From assembly GCF_003075395.1 (NCBI RefSeq), contig NZ_QDFV01000003.1, positions 606,189 through 670,188 of the forward strand: a DNA stretch of 64,000 nucleotides. The letters are read 5' to 3'. The stretch comes from Microbacterium sp. TPD7012. GTDB lineage: Bacteria; Actinomycetota; Actinomycetes; Actinomycetales; Microbacteriaceae. Position numbers and translations under genes: made by a program. Below the pieces are notes generated by a model. The model was not told the DNA's origin and made no database searches. It saw nothing but the letters and a program-made list of their open reading frames with translations. Positions 9,901 through 16,881 of this stretch are shown here, piece after piece. How positions within the stretch are numbered: the stretch's first letter is position 1; every line of letters begins with the position of its first letter.

Positions 9901-10666
9901 GGCGCTCGTCCTGTGGGAGGCGCAGTTCGGAGATTTCGTCAACGGCGCCCAGTCGGTCATCGACGAGTACATCTCCGCCGCCGAGCAGAAGTGGGGACAG
10001 CAGTCCAGCGTCACGCTGCTCCTCCCCCACGGCTACGAGGGCCAGGGACCCGACCACTCGTCGGCTCGCATCGAGCGCTTCCTGCAGCTGTGCGCGCAGG
10101 ACAACATGATCGTGTCCCGTCCCTCGACCCCGGCGTCGTACTTCCATCTGCTGCGTCGACAGGCCTACGCCCGTCCGCGCAAGCCGCTGATCGTCTTCAC
10201 CCCGAAGGCCATGCTGCGTCTGCGCGGCGCGACCAGCCCGGTCGAGGACTTCACCCAGGGCCGTTTCGAGCCCGTGATCGACGACCACCGCGATCTCGAT
10301 CGTGCCGCCGTGAAGCGCGTGCTCGTACACTCCGGCAAGGTGCACTGGGATCTCCGCGCCGACCTCGAGAAGAACCCGAACCCGGAGATCGCCCTGGTCC
10401 GGCTCGAGCAGCTGTACCCGACGCCGATCGACGAGCTCAAGGCCATCACCGACTCGTACCCGAACGCCGAGCTGGTGTGGGTGCAGGAGGAGCCGGAGAA
10501 CCAGGGCGCGTGGCCGTTCCTGGCACTCGCCTTCGCCGACGTCCCCGGTGACCGCTCCTTCCGCCCTGTGGCTCGCACGGCATCCGCATCGCCGGCCACC
10601 GGATCCTCCAAGGTGCACGCCGCCGAGCAGGCGAAGCTGCTCCGCGAGGCGCTCACGCTCGGCTGA
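6986..10666 (+). CDS. kgd: Multifunctional 2-oxoglutarate decarboxylase / dehydrogenase E1 with fused succinyltransferase domain
   Basis: A 1226-residue fusion typical of actinobacteria (Kgd, OdhA/SucA). An N-terminal E1 helix region (SWLVEELYEQF, about 20-30) is followed by an Ala/Pro linker (about 50-110), an E2 succinyltransferase catalytic domain without lipoyl domain (about 115-345, with TYDHRVIQGA carrying the catalytic His) and the ThDP-dependent E1 part (about 385-1226, with MAHRGRLNVL and HGDAAFAGQGVV). It decarboxylates 2-oxoglutarate and, with E2p and Lpd, feeds succinyl-CoA to the TCA cycle. Start GTG at 6986 follows AGAGGG; in-frame codons further upstream have no homology to the family. 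GarA-type regulation is known for the family but is not visible here. Monocistronic, ending at a terminator. Confidence 0.95.
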   Translation: MSNQVTGVGGDGGFGANSWLVEELYEQFKENRDSVDKEWWPVLEKYHADTTGSAAPAAAPAAPADTAAHPVTAPIPVIGSQPVARTTTKPAATAPIPAQAPKPAAKEAVDAAEEDKVTPLRGLPKTLAANMDESLTVPTATSVRTVPAKLMIDNRIVINNHMARTRGGKISFTHLIGWALIRTLDEFRSQNVFYAEIDGKPSVVAPAHVNLGIAIDLPKPDGTRALMVPSIKRADTLSFTEYLSAYEDLVTRARGNKLTAADFQGTTVSLTNPGGIGTVHSVPRLMKGQGCIIGAGALEYPAEFQGASDKTLNELAIGKTITLTSTYDHRVIQGAGSGEFLKKVHELLIGQRGFYDDIFAALRIPYAPIRWNPDIAVDLAERVDKQSRVQELINSFRVRGHLMADIDPLEYVQRSHPDLEIESHGLTFWDLDREFVTGGFGGRRLAKLRDILGVLRDSYCRTLGIEYMHIQDPEQRRWFQEKVEVKYQKPGHDEQLRVLRKLNEAEAFETFLQTKFVGQKRFSLEGGESLIPLLDEILQGAATAGLEGAAIGMAHRGRLNVLTNIAGKTYGQVFREFEGTQTPGNQRGSGDVKYHLGTEGTFVADDGSELPVYLAANPSHLETVDGVLEGIVRAKQDRKPIGTFAWLPILVHGDAAFAGQGVVVETLQMSQLRGYRTGGTIHVVVNNQVGFTTSPNDGRTSVYATDVAKTIQAPVFHVNGDDPEGVIHVAQLAFEYRERFHRDVVIDLVCYRRRGHNEGDDPSMTQPLMTDLIQAKRSVRKLYTESLVGRGDITEQEYDEAKADFQNRLEIAFAETHAAETGATPIAPDLLPVEEQIGAPDITGVPNEVIQLIGDAFVNKPEGFTVHPKIQQLLDKRLDMSRNGGIDWGFGELLAFGSLLVEGTPVRFAGQDARRGTFVQRHATLHDRANGQEWLPLSNLSDAQGRFFIYDSLLSEYAALGFEYGYSVEAPEALVLWEAQFGDFVNGAQSVIDEYISAAEQKWGQQSSVTLLLPHGYEGQGPDHSSARIERFLQLCAQDNMIVSRPSTPASYFHLLRRQAYARPRKPLIVFTPKAMLRLRGATSPVEDFTQGRFEPVIDDHRDLDRAAVKRVLVHSGKVHWDLRADLEKNPNPEIALVRLEQLYPTPIDELKAITDSYPNAELVWVQEEPENQGAWPFLALAFADVPGDRSFRPVARTASASPATGSSKVHAAEQAKLLREALTLG

Positions 10667-10683
10667 GCGCTCCCGCCGACGAC

Positions 10684-10717
10684 GAAGGCGCCTCGACCTC
10701 ACGGTCGGGGCGCCTTC
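10684..10717. terminator. Bidirectional intrinsic terminator after kgd
   Basis: A 15-bp stem (10684-10698 with 10703-10717) with one T/G pair and a TCAC loop, followed by TCTCGTTCCC. It lies between convergent kgd and the acetyltransferase gene. Confidence 0.75.
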
Positions 10718-10737
10718 TCTCGTTCCCGCTGGACGCG

Positions 10738-12039
10738 TCAGTACCAGATGTCGAGCGACGGCGCGGGGAACGCGATCAGCGCGCGGTCGAGGGCTTCGAC
10801 AGCCGCGGCGTCCGCGGTGATGCGCCCGGCTCCGTGCAGGGACGCTGTCCGCACCCCACCGGCGTACAGGGAGGACAGCACGGAGACGTCGAGCGAGATG
10901 TCCGGCGTCGCAGTCTCCACTCGGTCGACCGTCGCGGCACCGGCGCCGTCGACGCGGAGATGCCAGTCGCCGCTCGCGAAACCGAGCGGGTCCTCGACGC
11001 GGATGACGGTGTCGAGCGGAGCCGAGTACCGGCGGGCGGAGAGCGCGACCGGCACGTCGAGGATGCGCAGCCAGCCATGGTCGTGCACGACCTGCGTCAC
11101 GCCGCGCGGGTCCGCCACCAGCCACGGCAGCGGATCGTCGAGCGGACGGAGATCGGCGGTGACCTCGTCGACGAGGTCGTGCTGCAGCGCGAAGCGCCAG
11201 AGCGCCGCCACGGCGTCGGGCGTCTCGGCGACCAGGAGCCCGATGTCGAGCCGGAAGCGGAACGAGTCGCCCTTCTCGTGCACCGTGTAGGCGAGCGCGC
11301 CGCGGAGTTCGCCGGCGTCGTCGAGGAAGCGGACCCCTCGCACCTTGTCGCGGTCCTGACCCGCCGGCGATGCGCCCGAGAGGCCCTCCCACCGACCCTG
11401 CCAGCCGGGGATGCGGCCTGATACGGCGTGACGCGCACGCTCGTGCACGGTGCCGATGTCGGCGGCCAGGGCCTCGCGATCGACGTACTCGACCCGTCCG
11501 GACGGCGTCGCGCCGCCCCACCCGGCACGGCGGGTGTCGATCGTGAGATGCGCGACAGGGATCGCGGAGCCGAATCCGTACCGGCCGTAGATCGTCGCCT
11601 CGGAGACGGTGAGGCCGGCCATCGGGACTCCGGCGGAGGCCGCGGCGCGGAGTTCGCCCTCGAGCAGCGACCGGGCGATGCCGCGGCGACGATGAGTGGC
11701 GGCGACCGTCACCATGCTGATCGCCCACATGTCCAGTTCGCCACCGCCGGGGATGGTGAGCGGCGTCACCCAGGCGTTGGTCGTCGCGACCGGGAACGCA
11801 GACGCCGGTGCACCGGGCTCGTAGACCCCGATGTTGCGTCGCTCGGCGAACGTCTTCCGGTTCTGGGCGAGCGACTCCGCACTCGGCTCGGCTCCGAGGA
11901 AGCCGCGGTCGGCGGCCCGCTGGAACCCGCTCGCGCTCTCGTCGACCGTCAGATCGACGACGCGGTAGTCGAGTCCCGCGGCGCGCAGCCGTTCGGTCGA
12001 GGTCGGGTCGGCGGGCACATCACGCGCATCGATGGTCAT
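10738..12039 (-). CDS. eis: Eis-like GNAT N-acetyltransferase with SCP2-type C-terminal domain
   Basis: A 433-residue protein with the tripartite Eis layout. The N-terminal GNAT domain (about 1-170) has the acetyl-CoA pyrophosphate loop THRRRGIARSLL at about 135-146 and a YGRYGFG motif. A second degenerate GNAT-like domain and a C-terminal SCP2-like domain (about 325-433) follow. Mycobacterial Eis acetylates amines on aminoglycosides and other substrates and uses its C-terminal carboxylate in catalysis. Here the last residues are DIWY, ending in Tyr rather than Phe. Natural substrate is unknown; resistance should not be assumed. The ATG at 12039 lies six bases after TAGGCT. Monocistronic. Confidence 0.82.
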   Translation of the reverse strand: MTIDARDVPADPTSTERLRAAGLDYRVVDLTVDESASGFQRAADRGFLGAEPSAESLAQNRKTFAERRNIGVYEPGAPASAFPVATTNAWVTPLTIPGGGELDMWAISMVTVAATHRRRGIARSLLEGELRAAASAGVPMAGLTVSEATIYGRYGFGSAIPVAHLTIDTRRAGWGGATPSGRVEYVDREALAADIGTVHERARHAVSGRIPGWQGRWEGLSGASPAGQDRDKVRGVRFLDDAGELRGALAYTVHEKGDSFRFRLDIGLLVAETPDAVAALWRFALQHDLVDEVTADLRPLDDPLPWLVADPRGVTQVVHDHGWLRILDVPVALSARRYSAPLDTVIRVEDPLGFASGDWHLRVDGAGAATVDRVETATPDISLDVSVLSSLYAGGVRTASLHGAGRITADAAAVEALDRALIAFPAPSLDIWY

Positions 12040-12045
12040 CGATCC

Positions 12046-12051
12046 AGCCTA
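12046..12051 (-). promoter_or_regulatory. Putative -10 box of the eis-like gene, leaderless
   Basis: TAGGCT on the minus strand, six bases (GGATCG) before the ATG at 12039, with no ribosome-binding site. Confidence 0.5.
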
Positions 12052-12072
12052 CCGACGGCCCCCGACGGAGGG

Positions 12073-12318
12073 TCAGTGCTGAGAGGCCTGGACTTCGCGC
12101 AGACGGGCGAACACCTGATCGCGCAGCTGCTCCGGAGCCGTCTCCTTGCAGGCGCGGGCGACGACCTCGGTGAGCGTCGTGGCGACGAGAGCCTCGTCCC
12201 GGCACGATGCGCAGTTCTCGAGATGCTCCCGGATCTCGGTGTGCTCGGTCTTGCACACCTCGTTGCGGAGGTACTCCTCCAGATCCTGGCGGGCCTTGTC
12301 GCAGCCGCAGTCGCTCAT
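12073..12318 (-). CDS. rsrA: Mycothiol-system zinc anti-sigma factor, RsrA/RshA type
   Basis: An 81-residue cytoplasmic anti-sigma factor of the ZAS (zf-HC2) family. The signature HxxxCxxC is His32, Cys36, Cys39, with additional Cys4, Cys6 and Cys22 in the N-terminal part. In RsrA, oxidation of the zinc-ligand thiols to a disulfide releases SigR, so the protein acts as a thiol-oxidation sensor. Its start codon overlaps the sigR stop by four bases, the normal sigR-rsrA arrangement, which supports the pairing. The size matches M. tuberculosis RshA. Confidence 0.9.
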   Translation of the reverse strand: MSDCGCDKARQDLEEYLRNEVCKTEHTEIREHLENCASCRDEALVATTLTEVVARACKETAPEQLRDQVFARLREVQASQH

Positions 12319-12977
12319 TTCGTGCTCCTCGTGTCAGCCGCGGCGATGCCTCGCTCGGCGGCGTAGTCAGCCAGCAGCTCCCGCAGCATGCGCCTGCCAC
12401 GGTGCAGGCGGCTCATCACGGTGCCGATGGGGGTCTTCATGATGTCGGCGATCTCCTGGTAGGCGAAGCCCTCGACATCCGCGAAGTACACCGCCAGCCG
12501 GAAGTCCTCCGGGACGGCCTGGAGGGCATCCTTCACGACGGATGCCGGCATGCGGTCGATCGCCTCGGCCTCGGCCGAACGGCCGTGCGTCGCGGTGGTC
12601 GACTCGGCGCCACCCAGCTGCCAGTCCTCGAGCTCGTCGATCGTGCCCTGGTAGGGCTCGCGCTGCCGCTTGCGATAGATGTTGATGTAGGTGTTCGTCA
12701 GGATGCGGTAGAGCCACGCCTTGAGGTTGGTGCCCTGCGAGAACGTCGCCCAGGAGCCGTACGCCTTCACGAACGTCTCCTGCACGAGGTCGGCGGCGTC
12801 GGCCGGGTTGCGCGTCATGCGCATCGCGGCGGCGTAGAGCTGATCCATGAAGGGGATCGCCTGCTCCTCGAATTCGCGCCGAGGGTCGCCGACGGTCTCT
12901 GCGGTTGCGGTGTCATCCATCACCGGCCAGTCTAGGCCGCTGATGTCCAGCGTCCCGCGTTCCAGCGTGCCCAGCAT
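12315..12977 (-). CDS. sigR: ECF RNA polymerase sigma factor, SigR/SigH type
   Basis: A 220-residue ECF sigma factor for the thiol-oxidative and heat stress regulon. Region 2 runs from about 40 to 110 ([17 protein letters not shown]) and region 4 from about 150 to 205, with an HTH around [22 protein letters not shown] kept the ATG at 12977 because GAGGAGGAG precedes it at good spacing; a Met at codon 20 has no ribosome-binding site. It is co-transcribed with rsrA. I looked for the autoregulatory GGAAT-N18-GTT promoter in the 69-bp gap to aroA and did not find a convincing copy. Confidence 0.92.
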   Translation of the reverse strand: MLGTLERGTLDISGLDWPVMDDTATAETVGDPRREFEEQAIPFMDQLYAAAMRMTRNPADAADLVQETFVKAYGSWATFSQGTNLKAWLYRILTNTYINIYRKRQREPYQGTIDELEDWQLGGAESTTATHGRSAEAEAIDRMPASVVKDALQAVPEDFRLAVYFADVEGFAYQEIADIMKTPIGTVMSRLHRGRRMLRELLADYAAERGIAAADTRSTK

Positions 12978-13032
12978 GCACTCTCCTCCTCGGCGGACGC
13001 CCGCGCCTTCACGCCGCGGGCATCCTGTTCAC

Positions 13033-13038
13033 TAAAGT
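13033..13038 (+). promoter_or_regulatory. Putative -10 box of aroA
   Basis: TAAAGT eight bases before the aroA ATG, with no ribosome-binding site, implying a leaderless or near-leaderless transcript. It lies inside a small inverted repeat (TCACT-AA-AGTGA, 13029-13040), so a regulator could bind over the promoter. Confidence 0.4.
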
Positions 13039-13046
13039 GAGAACCG

Positions 13047-14363
13047 ATGAGCGCGAACAGGTATTCCCCCGCCCGAGTCCAGGGCGCCTATGCCGCGCCC
13101 ACCGTGGACGATCCGGTACACGCCGAGCTCACCATCCCCGGGTCGAAGTCGCTGACCAATCGCGAGCTCATCATCGCCGCGATCGCCGACGGACCCGGTC
13201 GGCTGATCGCCCCGCTGCATTCCGACGATTCGGCGCGCATGGTCGACGCGCTGCGCGCGCTGGGCGTCGGCATCGAGGAGGTGGATGCCGGACACGAGTT
13301 CGGCCCCGACCTGGTCGTGACCCCCGCGAAGCTCGAGGGCGGCAAGACGGTGGACTGCGGTCAGGCCGGCACGGTGATGCGTTTCATCGCCCCGCTCGCC
13401 GGTCTCGCTGCCCACGACGTGCACCTCACCGCCCACGAGACCGCGCTGCACCGTCCGATGGGCGGATTGATCAGCGCGCTCCGCGACCTCGGCGTCGACA
13501 TCGACGACGAGGGCACCTGGGCGCTGCCGTTCACGATCCGCGGTCACGGCCGCATCCGAGGCGGCCGTGTCGAGATCGACGCCTCCGCGTCGAGTCAGTT
13601 CGTCTCCGGGCTCCTGCTCGCCGCACCCCGTTTCGATGTCGGCCTGCACCTCGTGCACACCGGCGAGCACCTGCCGAGCCTCCCGCACATCGACATGACC
13701 ATCGAGGCGCTGAGCCGACGCGGCATCCGCATCGAGCGTCCCGCGGTCGGCGAGTGGCTCGTCGAGGCCGGAGTCCCCCGCGCCAAGGAGATCGCGATCG
13801 AGCCCGACCTCTCCAACGCCGCGCCATTCCTGGCTGCCGCGCTCGTCACGGGCGGCGCGGTGTCGATCACCGGATGGCCGGCGCACTCCACCCAGCCAGG
13901 CGCCCTCCTTCCGGAGATCCTGCAGGCCATGGGCGCGCACGTCGGCCGCCACGGCGGCACGCTCACCGTGCGCGCCGGGTCCGGCATCCGCGGGCTCGAC
14001 ATGGATCTCTCCGCGGCGAGCGAGCTCACCCCCACTCTGGTGGGGCTCGCCGCCTTCGCGGACTCGCCGACGACGATCCGCGGCATCGGGCACATCCGCC
14101 TGCACGAGACCGACCGCATCGCCGCCCTCATCGGCAATCTCCGTGCCCTCGGCGGCGACGCCGAAGAGCTGACCGACGGTCTGCGCATCATCCCGGCTCC
14201 GCTGCACGGAGGCGCTTGGGCCGCGCATCACGACCACCGGATGGCCACCACCGGAGCGCTCATCGGCCTGCGCGTCCCCGGCGTCGAGATCGACGACATC
14301 GGCACCACCGCGAAGACCCTCCCGGAGTTCACGATGCTCTGGGAGCGGATGCTGCGAGGCTGA
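13047..14363 (+). CDS. aroA: 3-phosphoshikimate 1-carboxyvinyltransferase (EPSP synthase)
   Basis: A 438-residue shikimate-pathway enzyme joining shikimate-3-phosphate and PEP. The N-terminal GSKSLTNREL motif (about residues 33-42) supplies the substrate-binding Lys/Ser. CGQAGTVMRF (about 107-116) corresponds to the PEP-binding loop, with Ala rather than the usual Gly of NAGTAMR-type loops next to the second Gly. LHETDRI (about 352-358) and DHRMA (about 393-397) are the conserved C-terminal motifs. Length matches the family. The gene starts a tight plus-strand run with rsgA, three bases apart, as in M. tuberculosis. Confidence 0.95.
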   Translation: MSANRYSPARVQGAYAAPTVDDPVHAELTIPGSKSLTNRELIIAAIADGPGRLIAPLHSDDSARMVDALRALGVGIEEVDAGHEFGPDLVVTPAKLEGGKTVDCGQAGTVMRFIAPLAGLAAHDVHLTAHETALHRPMGGLISALRDLGVDIDDEGTWALPFTIRGHGRIRGGRVEIDASASSQFVSGLLLAAPRFDVGLHLVHTGEHLPSLPHIDMTIEALSRRGIRIERPAVGEWLVEAGVPRAKEIAIEPDLSNAAPFLAAALVTGGAVSITGWPAHSTQPGALLPEILQAMGAHVGRHGGTLTVRAGSGIRGLDMDLSAASELTPTLVGLAAFADSPTTIRGIGHIRLHETDRIAALIGNLRALGGDAEELTDGLRIIPAPLHGGAWAAHHDHRMATTGALIGLRVPGVEIDDIGTTAKTLPEFTMLWERMLRG

Positions 14364-14366
14364 CCG

Positions 14367-15437
14367 ATGAGCTGGCTCGACGACACCGACGACCTCGACG
14401 ACGACTTCGAGGACTTCGACGAGAGCAGCATCCGCACGCGCCCGAATCCGAAGGCGAATCGGCCGCGCACCAAGCGGCGGCCCGCCCATGACGACGCGCA
14501 GACCGGTCGCGTGCTCGGGGTCGACCGCGGCCGCTACACCGTGCTGCTCGACGAAGACACCGATGACGAGCACGTCATCAGCTCCGTCCGCGCGCGGGAG
14601 CTCCGCCGCATGCCGATCGTCACCGGCGACCAGGCGCGCGTGGTCGGCGACACCTCGGGAGACGAGGGCACGCTCAGCCGCATCATCGGCATCGCCGACC
14701 GCACCTCGCTGCTGCGGCGCAGCGCCGATGACACCGACCAGGTCGAGCGGGTCATCGTCGCGAACGCCGACCAGATGCTCGTGGTGGTCGCCGCTGCCGA
14801 CCCCGAACCGCGCGCCCGGCTCGTCGACCGGTATCTCGTCGCGGCCCTGGATGCCGGCATCCGCCCGCTCCTCGTCGTGACCAAGACCGACATCGCCGAT
14901 CCGACCGAGTTCCTCGCGCACTTCGACGGCCTCGACCTGCGCGTGTTCACCAGCGCGCTGGAGGAGATGCCGGTGGAGGAGATCGGTGCCGCGCTCGTCG
15001 GCCACTCCACCGTGTTCGTCGGACACTCCGGCGTCGGCAAGTCGACGCTCGTGAACGCCCTCGTGCCGACGGCCGAGCGGGCCACCGGGCACGTCAACCA
15101 GGTCACCGGTCGCGGCCGCCACACGTCGTCGTCGACCGTGTCCCTGAGGTATCACGGCGCGCTCGGCACCGGGTGGGTCATCGACACGCCCGGCGTGCGC
15201 TCCTTCGGCCTCGGACACGTCGACCCGGCGAACATCCTGGCGGCATTCACCGAGCTGGCCGAGATCGCCGAGAACTGCCCGCGCGGGTGCACGCACCTCG
15301 CCGACGCCCCCGACTGCGCCCTCATCGAGGCCGCGGAGAGAGGCGAGCTCAGCGAGACCGGACGCGCCCGCCTCGATTCGCTGCAGCGGCTGCTGCAGAC
15401 GTTCTCCGACAAGGCCGAACAGACCCCCGGCCGATAG
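14367..15437 (+). CDS. rsgA: Ribosome small subunit-dependent GTPase A
   Basis: A 356-residue circularly permuted GTPase that helps 30S subunit maturation. An acidic N-terminal extension (residues 3-18, mostly Asp/Glu) and a basic stretch precede the OB fold (about 45-105). The permuted G motifs follow: G4 TKTD near 172, G1 GHSGVGKST at about 218-226, G3 DTPG near 273. A C-terminal zinc-binding Cys/His cluster (CPRGCTH then a later Cys) completes the fold. It begins three bases after the aroA stop with no separate promoter visible. Its stop codon TAG forms the first three bases of the likely bcp -10 hexamer. Confidence 0.93.
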   Translation: MSWLDDTDDLDDDFEDFDESSIRTRPNPKANRPRTKRRPAHDDAQTGRVLGVDRGRYTVLLDEDTDDEHVISSVRARELRRMPIVTGDQARVVGDTSGDEGTLSRIIGIADRTSLLRRSADDTDQVERVIVANADQMLVVVAAADPEPRARLVDRYLVAALDAGIRPLLVVTKTDIADPTEFLAHFDGLDLRVFTSALEEMPVEEIGAALVGHSTVFVGHSGVGKSTLVNALVPTAERATGHVNQVTGRGRHTSSSTVSLRYHGALGTGWVIDTPGVRSFGLGHVDPANILAAFTELAEIAENCPRGCTHLADAPDCALIEAAERGELSETGRARLDSLQRLLQTFSDKAEQTPGR

Positions 15438-15440
15438 GGT
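15435..15440 (+). promoter_or_regulatory. Putative -10 box of bcp overlapping the rsgA stop codon
   Basis: TAGGGT, whose first three bases are the rsgA TAG stop, is followed by six bases (GGACGG) and the bcp GTG. Leaderless expression would let bcp be transcribed independently of aroA-rsgA despite a 9-bp gap. Confidence 0.45.
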
Positions 15441-15446
15441 GGACGG

Positions 15447-15920
15447 GTGACTCAGCGCCTCGAACCCGGAACCGCAGCCCCCGACTTCAGCCTCCTCGAC
15501 CAGGACGGCACCCGCATCTCGCTCGCCGACCTGCGCGGCGAGAAGGTCGTCCTGTACTTCTACCCGGCGGCGATGACGCCCGGCTGCACGACCCAGGCGT
15601 GCGACTTCCGCGACAGCATCGGCTCTCTCCAGGGCGCCGGCTACCGCGTCATCGGGATCTCCCGCGACGAGCCCTCGACGCTGGCCGCGTTCCGCGAGCG
15701 CGACGGACTCACCTTCACCCTCCTCAGCGACCCGGACCACGCGGTCCACTCCGCCTACGGGGTGTGGGGCGAGAAGATGAACTACGGCAAGGTGATCGAG
15801 GGCGTCATCCGCTCGACCTTCGTTCTCAACGCGGACGGCGTCATCGACATCGCGCTCTACAACGTGAAGGCCACCGGCCACGTCGCCCGCATCCGCAAGC
15901 TGCTGGGTATCGACGCCTGA
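15447..15920 (+). CDS. bcp: Thioredoxin-dependent thiol peroxidase (BCP-type peroxiredoxin)
   Basis: A 157-residue peroxiredoxin that reduces hydrogen peroxide and organic hydroperoxides with thioredoxin. The peroxidatic Cys47 is in MTPGCTTQ, and Cys52, five residues later, is the expected resolving Cys of the alpha-type BCP subclass. The rest of the thioredoxin fold (VLYFYP, VIGISRD, WGEKMNYGK, RSTFVL) is intact and the length is normal. It lies close to the SigR/RsrA thiol-stress locus, which fits an oxidative-stress role, although SigR control is not shown by the sequence. The GTG start has a short GACGGG upstream, so either weak leadered or leaderless translation is possible. Confidence 0.92.
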   Translation: MTQRLEPGTAAPDFSLLDQDGTRISLADLRGEKVVLYFYPAAMTPGCTTQACDFRDSIGSLQGAGYRVIGISRDEPSTLAAFRERDGLTFTLLSDPDHAVHSAYGVWGEKMNYGKVIEGVIRSTFVLNADGVIDIALYNVKATGHVARIRKLLGIDA

Positions 15921-15942
15921 GACCGGGAGCGGCCTCCGGCGC

Positions 15943-16329
15943 TCACTCCGCTTCGCGCTGCTCGCCCTCGCGTCGCGCACTGGCGATGAGCAGGACGAAG
16001 CCGAGAAGGGCGGGGAGTCCCACGGCCAGCGTAAAGGTCCAGGAGATGGGCTGGATCGTGAGCGAGGCGAGTGCCAGCGCGACCGCGAGCACCTGGAAGA
16101 CCACTCCCCCCGACCGCGCCCAGGAACGCCCGCTGCGGGTGCCGACGGCGAAGGCGATCAGGGCGGCTGCACCGATGAGCGTGAGGACGATCAGCGCGAG
16201 TGCCGTCGGGAGGGATGCCGCGTCACCTGCTCCGAGTCCGGCGAGCTCGATGACCGCGAAGACGAGCAGTGCCGCCCCCTCCGCGGCGAGAACGACAGAC
16301 GCCGCGAGAGCGAGTCCGGGTGCACGCAC
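15943..16329 (-). CDS. Small four-helix membrane protein, function unknown
   Basis: A 128-residue protein with four predicted membrane segments: ALAASVVLAAEGAALLVFAV, LALIVLTLIGAAALIAFAV, VVFQVLAVALALASLTI and LAVGLPALLGFVLLIAS. It ends in a short charged tail (ARREGEQREAE). I recognise no catalytic motif; similar small proteins occur in Microbacteriaceae with no known role. I chose the GTG at 16329 because AGGAGA precedes it by six bases; the frame stays open upstream to 16410 but that extension is hydrophilic and has no ribosome-binding site. It converges with bcp, with 22 bases between their stops. The gap upstream to whiB1 (16330-16563) presumably holds both promoters. Confidence 0.65.
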   Translation of the reverse strand: MRAPGLALAASVVLAAEGAALLVFAVIELAGLGAGDAASLPTALALIVLTLIGAAALIAFAVGTRSGRSWARSGGVVFQVLAVALALASLTIQPISWTFTLAVGLPALLGFVLLIASARREGEQREAE

Positions 16330-16563
16330 GATGTGTCTCCTGAGAATCGAATGAGAAGGCGGAAAACCCTTGATTTCGCAGGTTTCATGTAACAGAATAG
16401 ACAGCGTCATGTGCTCCCACAGCGGCGTGGGGCGGGCGTTTCGCTCGCATCACAATTCGCGGGCATCCGTCCGCATCTCAACAGGGTAACTGAACCCGAA
16501 CAGTAGCCCGAATCGAGCGGTCGCGTCGCGACATCTCTTTGAAATCCACACCGAGGAGCCCCC

Positions 16564-16812
16564 ATGGACTGGCGCGACAAAGCCGCCTGTTTGACTGTCG
16601 ATCCCGAGCTGTTCTTCCCCGTCGGGAACACCGGTCCGGCCGTCGACCAGATCGAGAAGGCGAAGACCGTCTGCGCCACCTGCACGGTGACCGAGATCTG
16701 CCTGCAGTACGCCCTCGAGAGCAGCCAGGACTCGGGCGTCTGGGGCGGTCTCTCCGAAGACGAGCGCCGCGCTCTGAAGCGCCGCGCCGCCCGCGCCCGC
16801 CGCGCCTCCTGA
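16564..16812 (+). CDS. whiB1: WhiB-family iron-sulfur transcription factor WhiB1
   Basis: An 82-residue protein that aligns closely with M. tuberculosis WhiB1. It opens with MDWR, followed by Cys9, Cys37, Cys40 and Cys46 as [4Fe-4S] ligands, GVWGG at 58-62 and a basic DNA-binding tail rich in Arg and Lys. WhiB1 binds the housekeeping sigma factor and senses NO through its cluster; it is essential in M. tuberculosis. The ATG follows GAGGAG by five bases. The 234-base region upstream (16330-16563) contains no recognisable gene; the whiB1 promoter must lie there, but I could not fix it. It is followed by a strong terminator and is convergent with pdtaS, the same neighbourhood as in mycobacteria. 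Confidence 0.95.
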   Translation: MDWRDKAACLTVDPELFFPVGNTGPAVDQIEKAKTVCATCTVTEICLQYALESSQDSGVWGGLSEDERRALKRRAARARRAS

Positions 16813-16821
16813 ACCTCACGG

Positions 16822-16854
16822 AAGCGGCCTGAGACCTCGTGTCTCAGGCCGCTT
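16822..16854. terminator. Bidirectional terminator between whiB1 and pdtaS
   Basis: A perfect 14-bp stem (16822-16835 with 16841-16854) and 5-base loop, followed by TCCTGT on the plus strand. The A/T pairs at the stem base give short U runs in both directions. Confidence 0.85.
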
Positions 16855-16881
16855 TCCTGTGCGCGGTGCGCGGGGTGATGC

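Noticed and set aside
6893..11728. A 1611-codon open frame on the minus strand across kgd and the eis-like gene
   Set aside because: It is a mirror of kgd and crosses the kgd terminator. No motif is recognisable, and the plus-strand kgd product is unmistakable.
10738..12039. Aminoglycoside-resistance role for the Eis-like protein
   Set aside because: The family acetylates many amines and the sequence alone does not show drug specificity.
12978..13046. SigR autoregulatory promoter (GGAAT-N18-GTT)
   Set aside because: No pair with correct spacing is present in the 69-bp gap on the minus strand.
15921..15942. Terminator between bcp and the convergent small membrane protein gene
   Set aside because: Only a 5-bp GAGCG/CGCTC pairing is possible, too weak to call.
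13032..15980. Long minus-strand open frame across aroA, rsgA and bcp
   Set aside because: Antisense artefact of codon bias; the three plus-strand genes have intact catalytic motifs.
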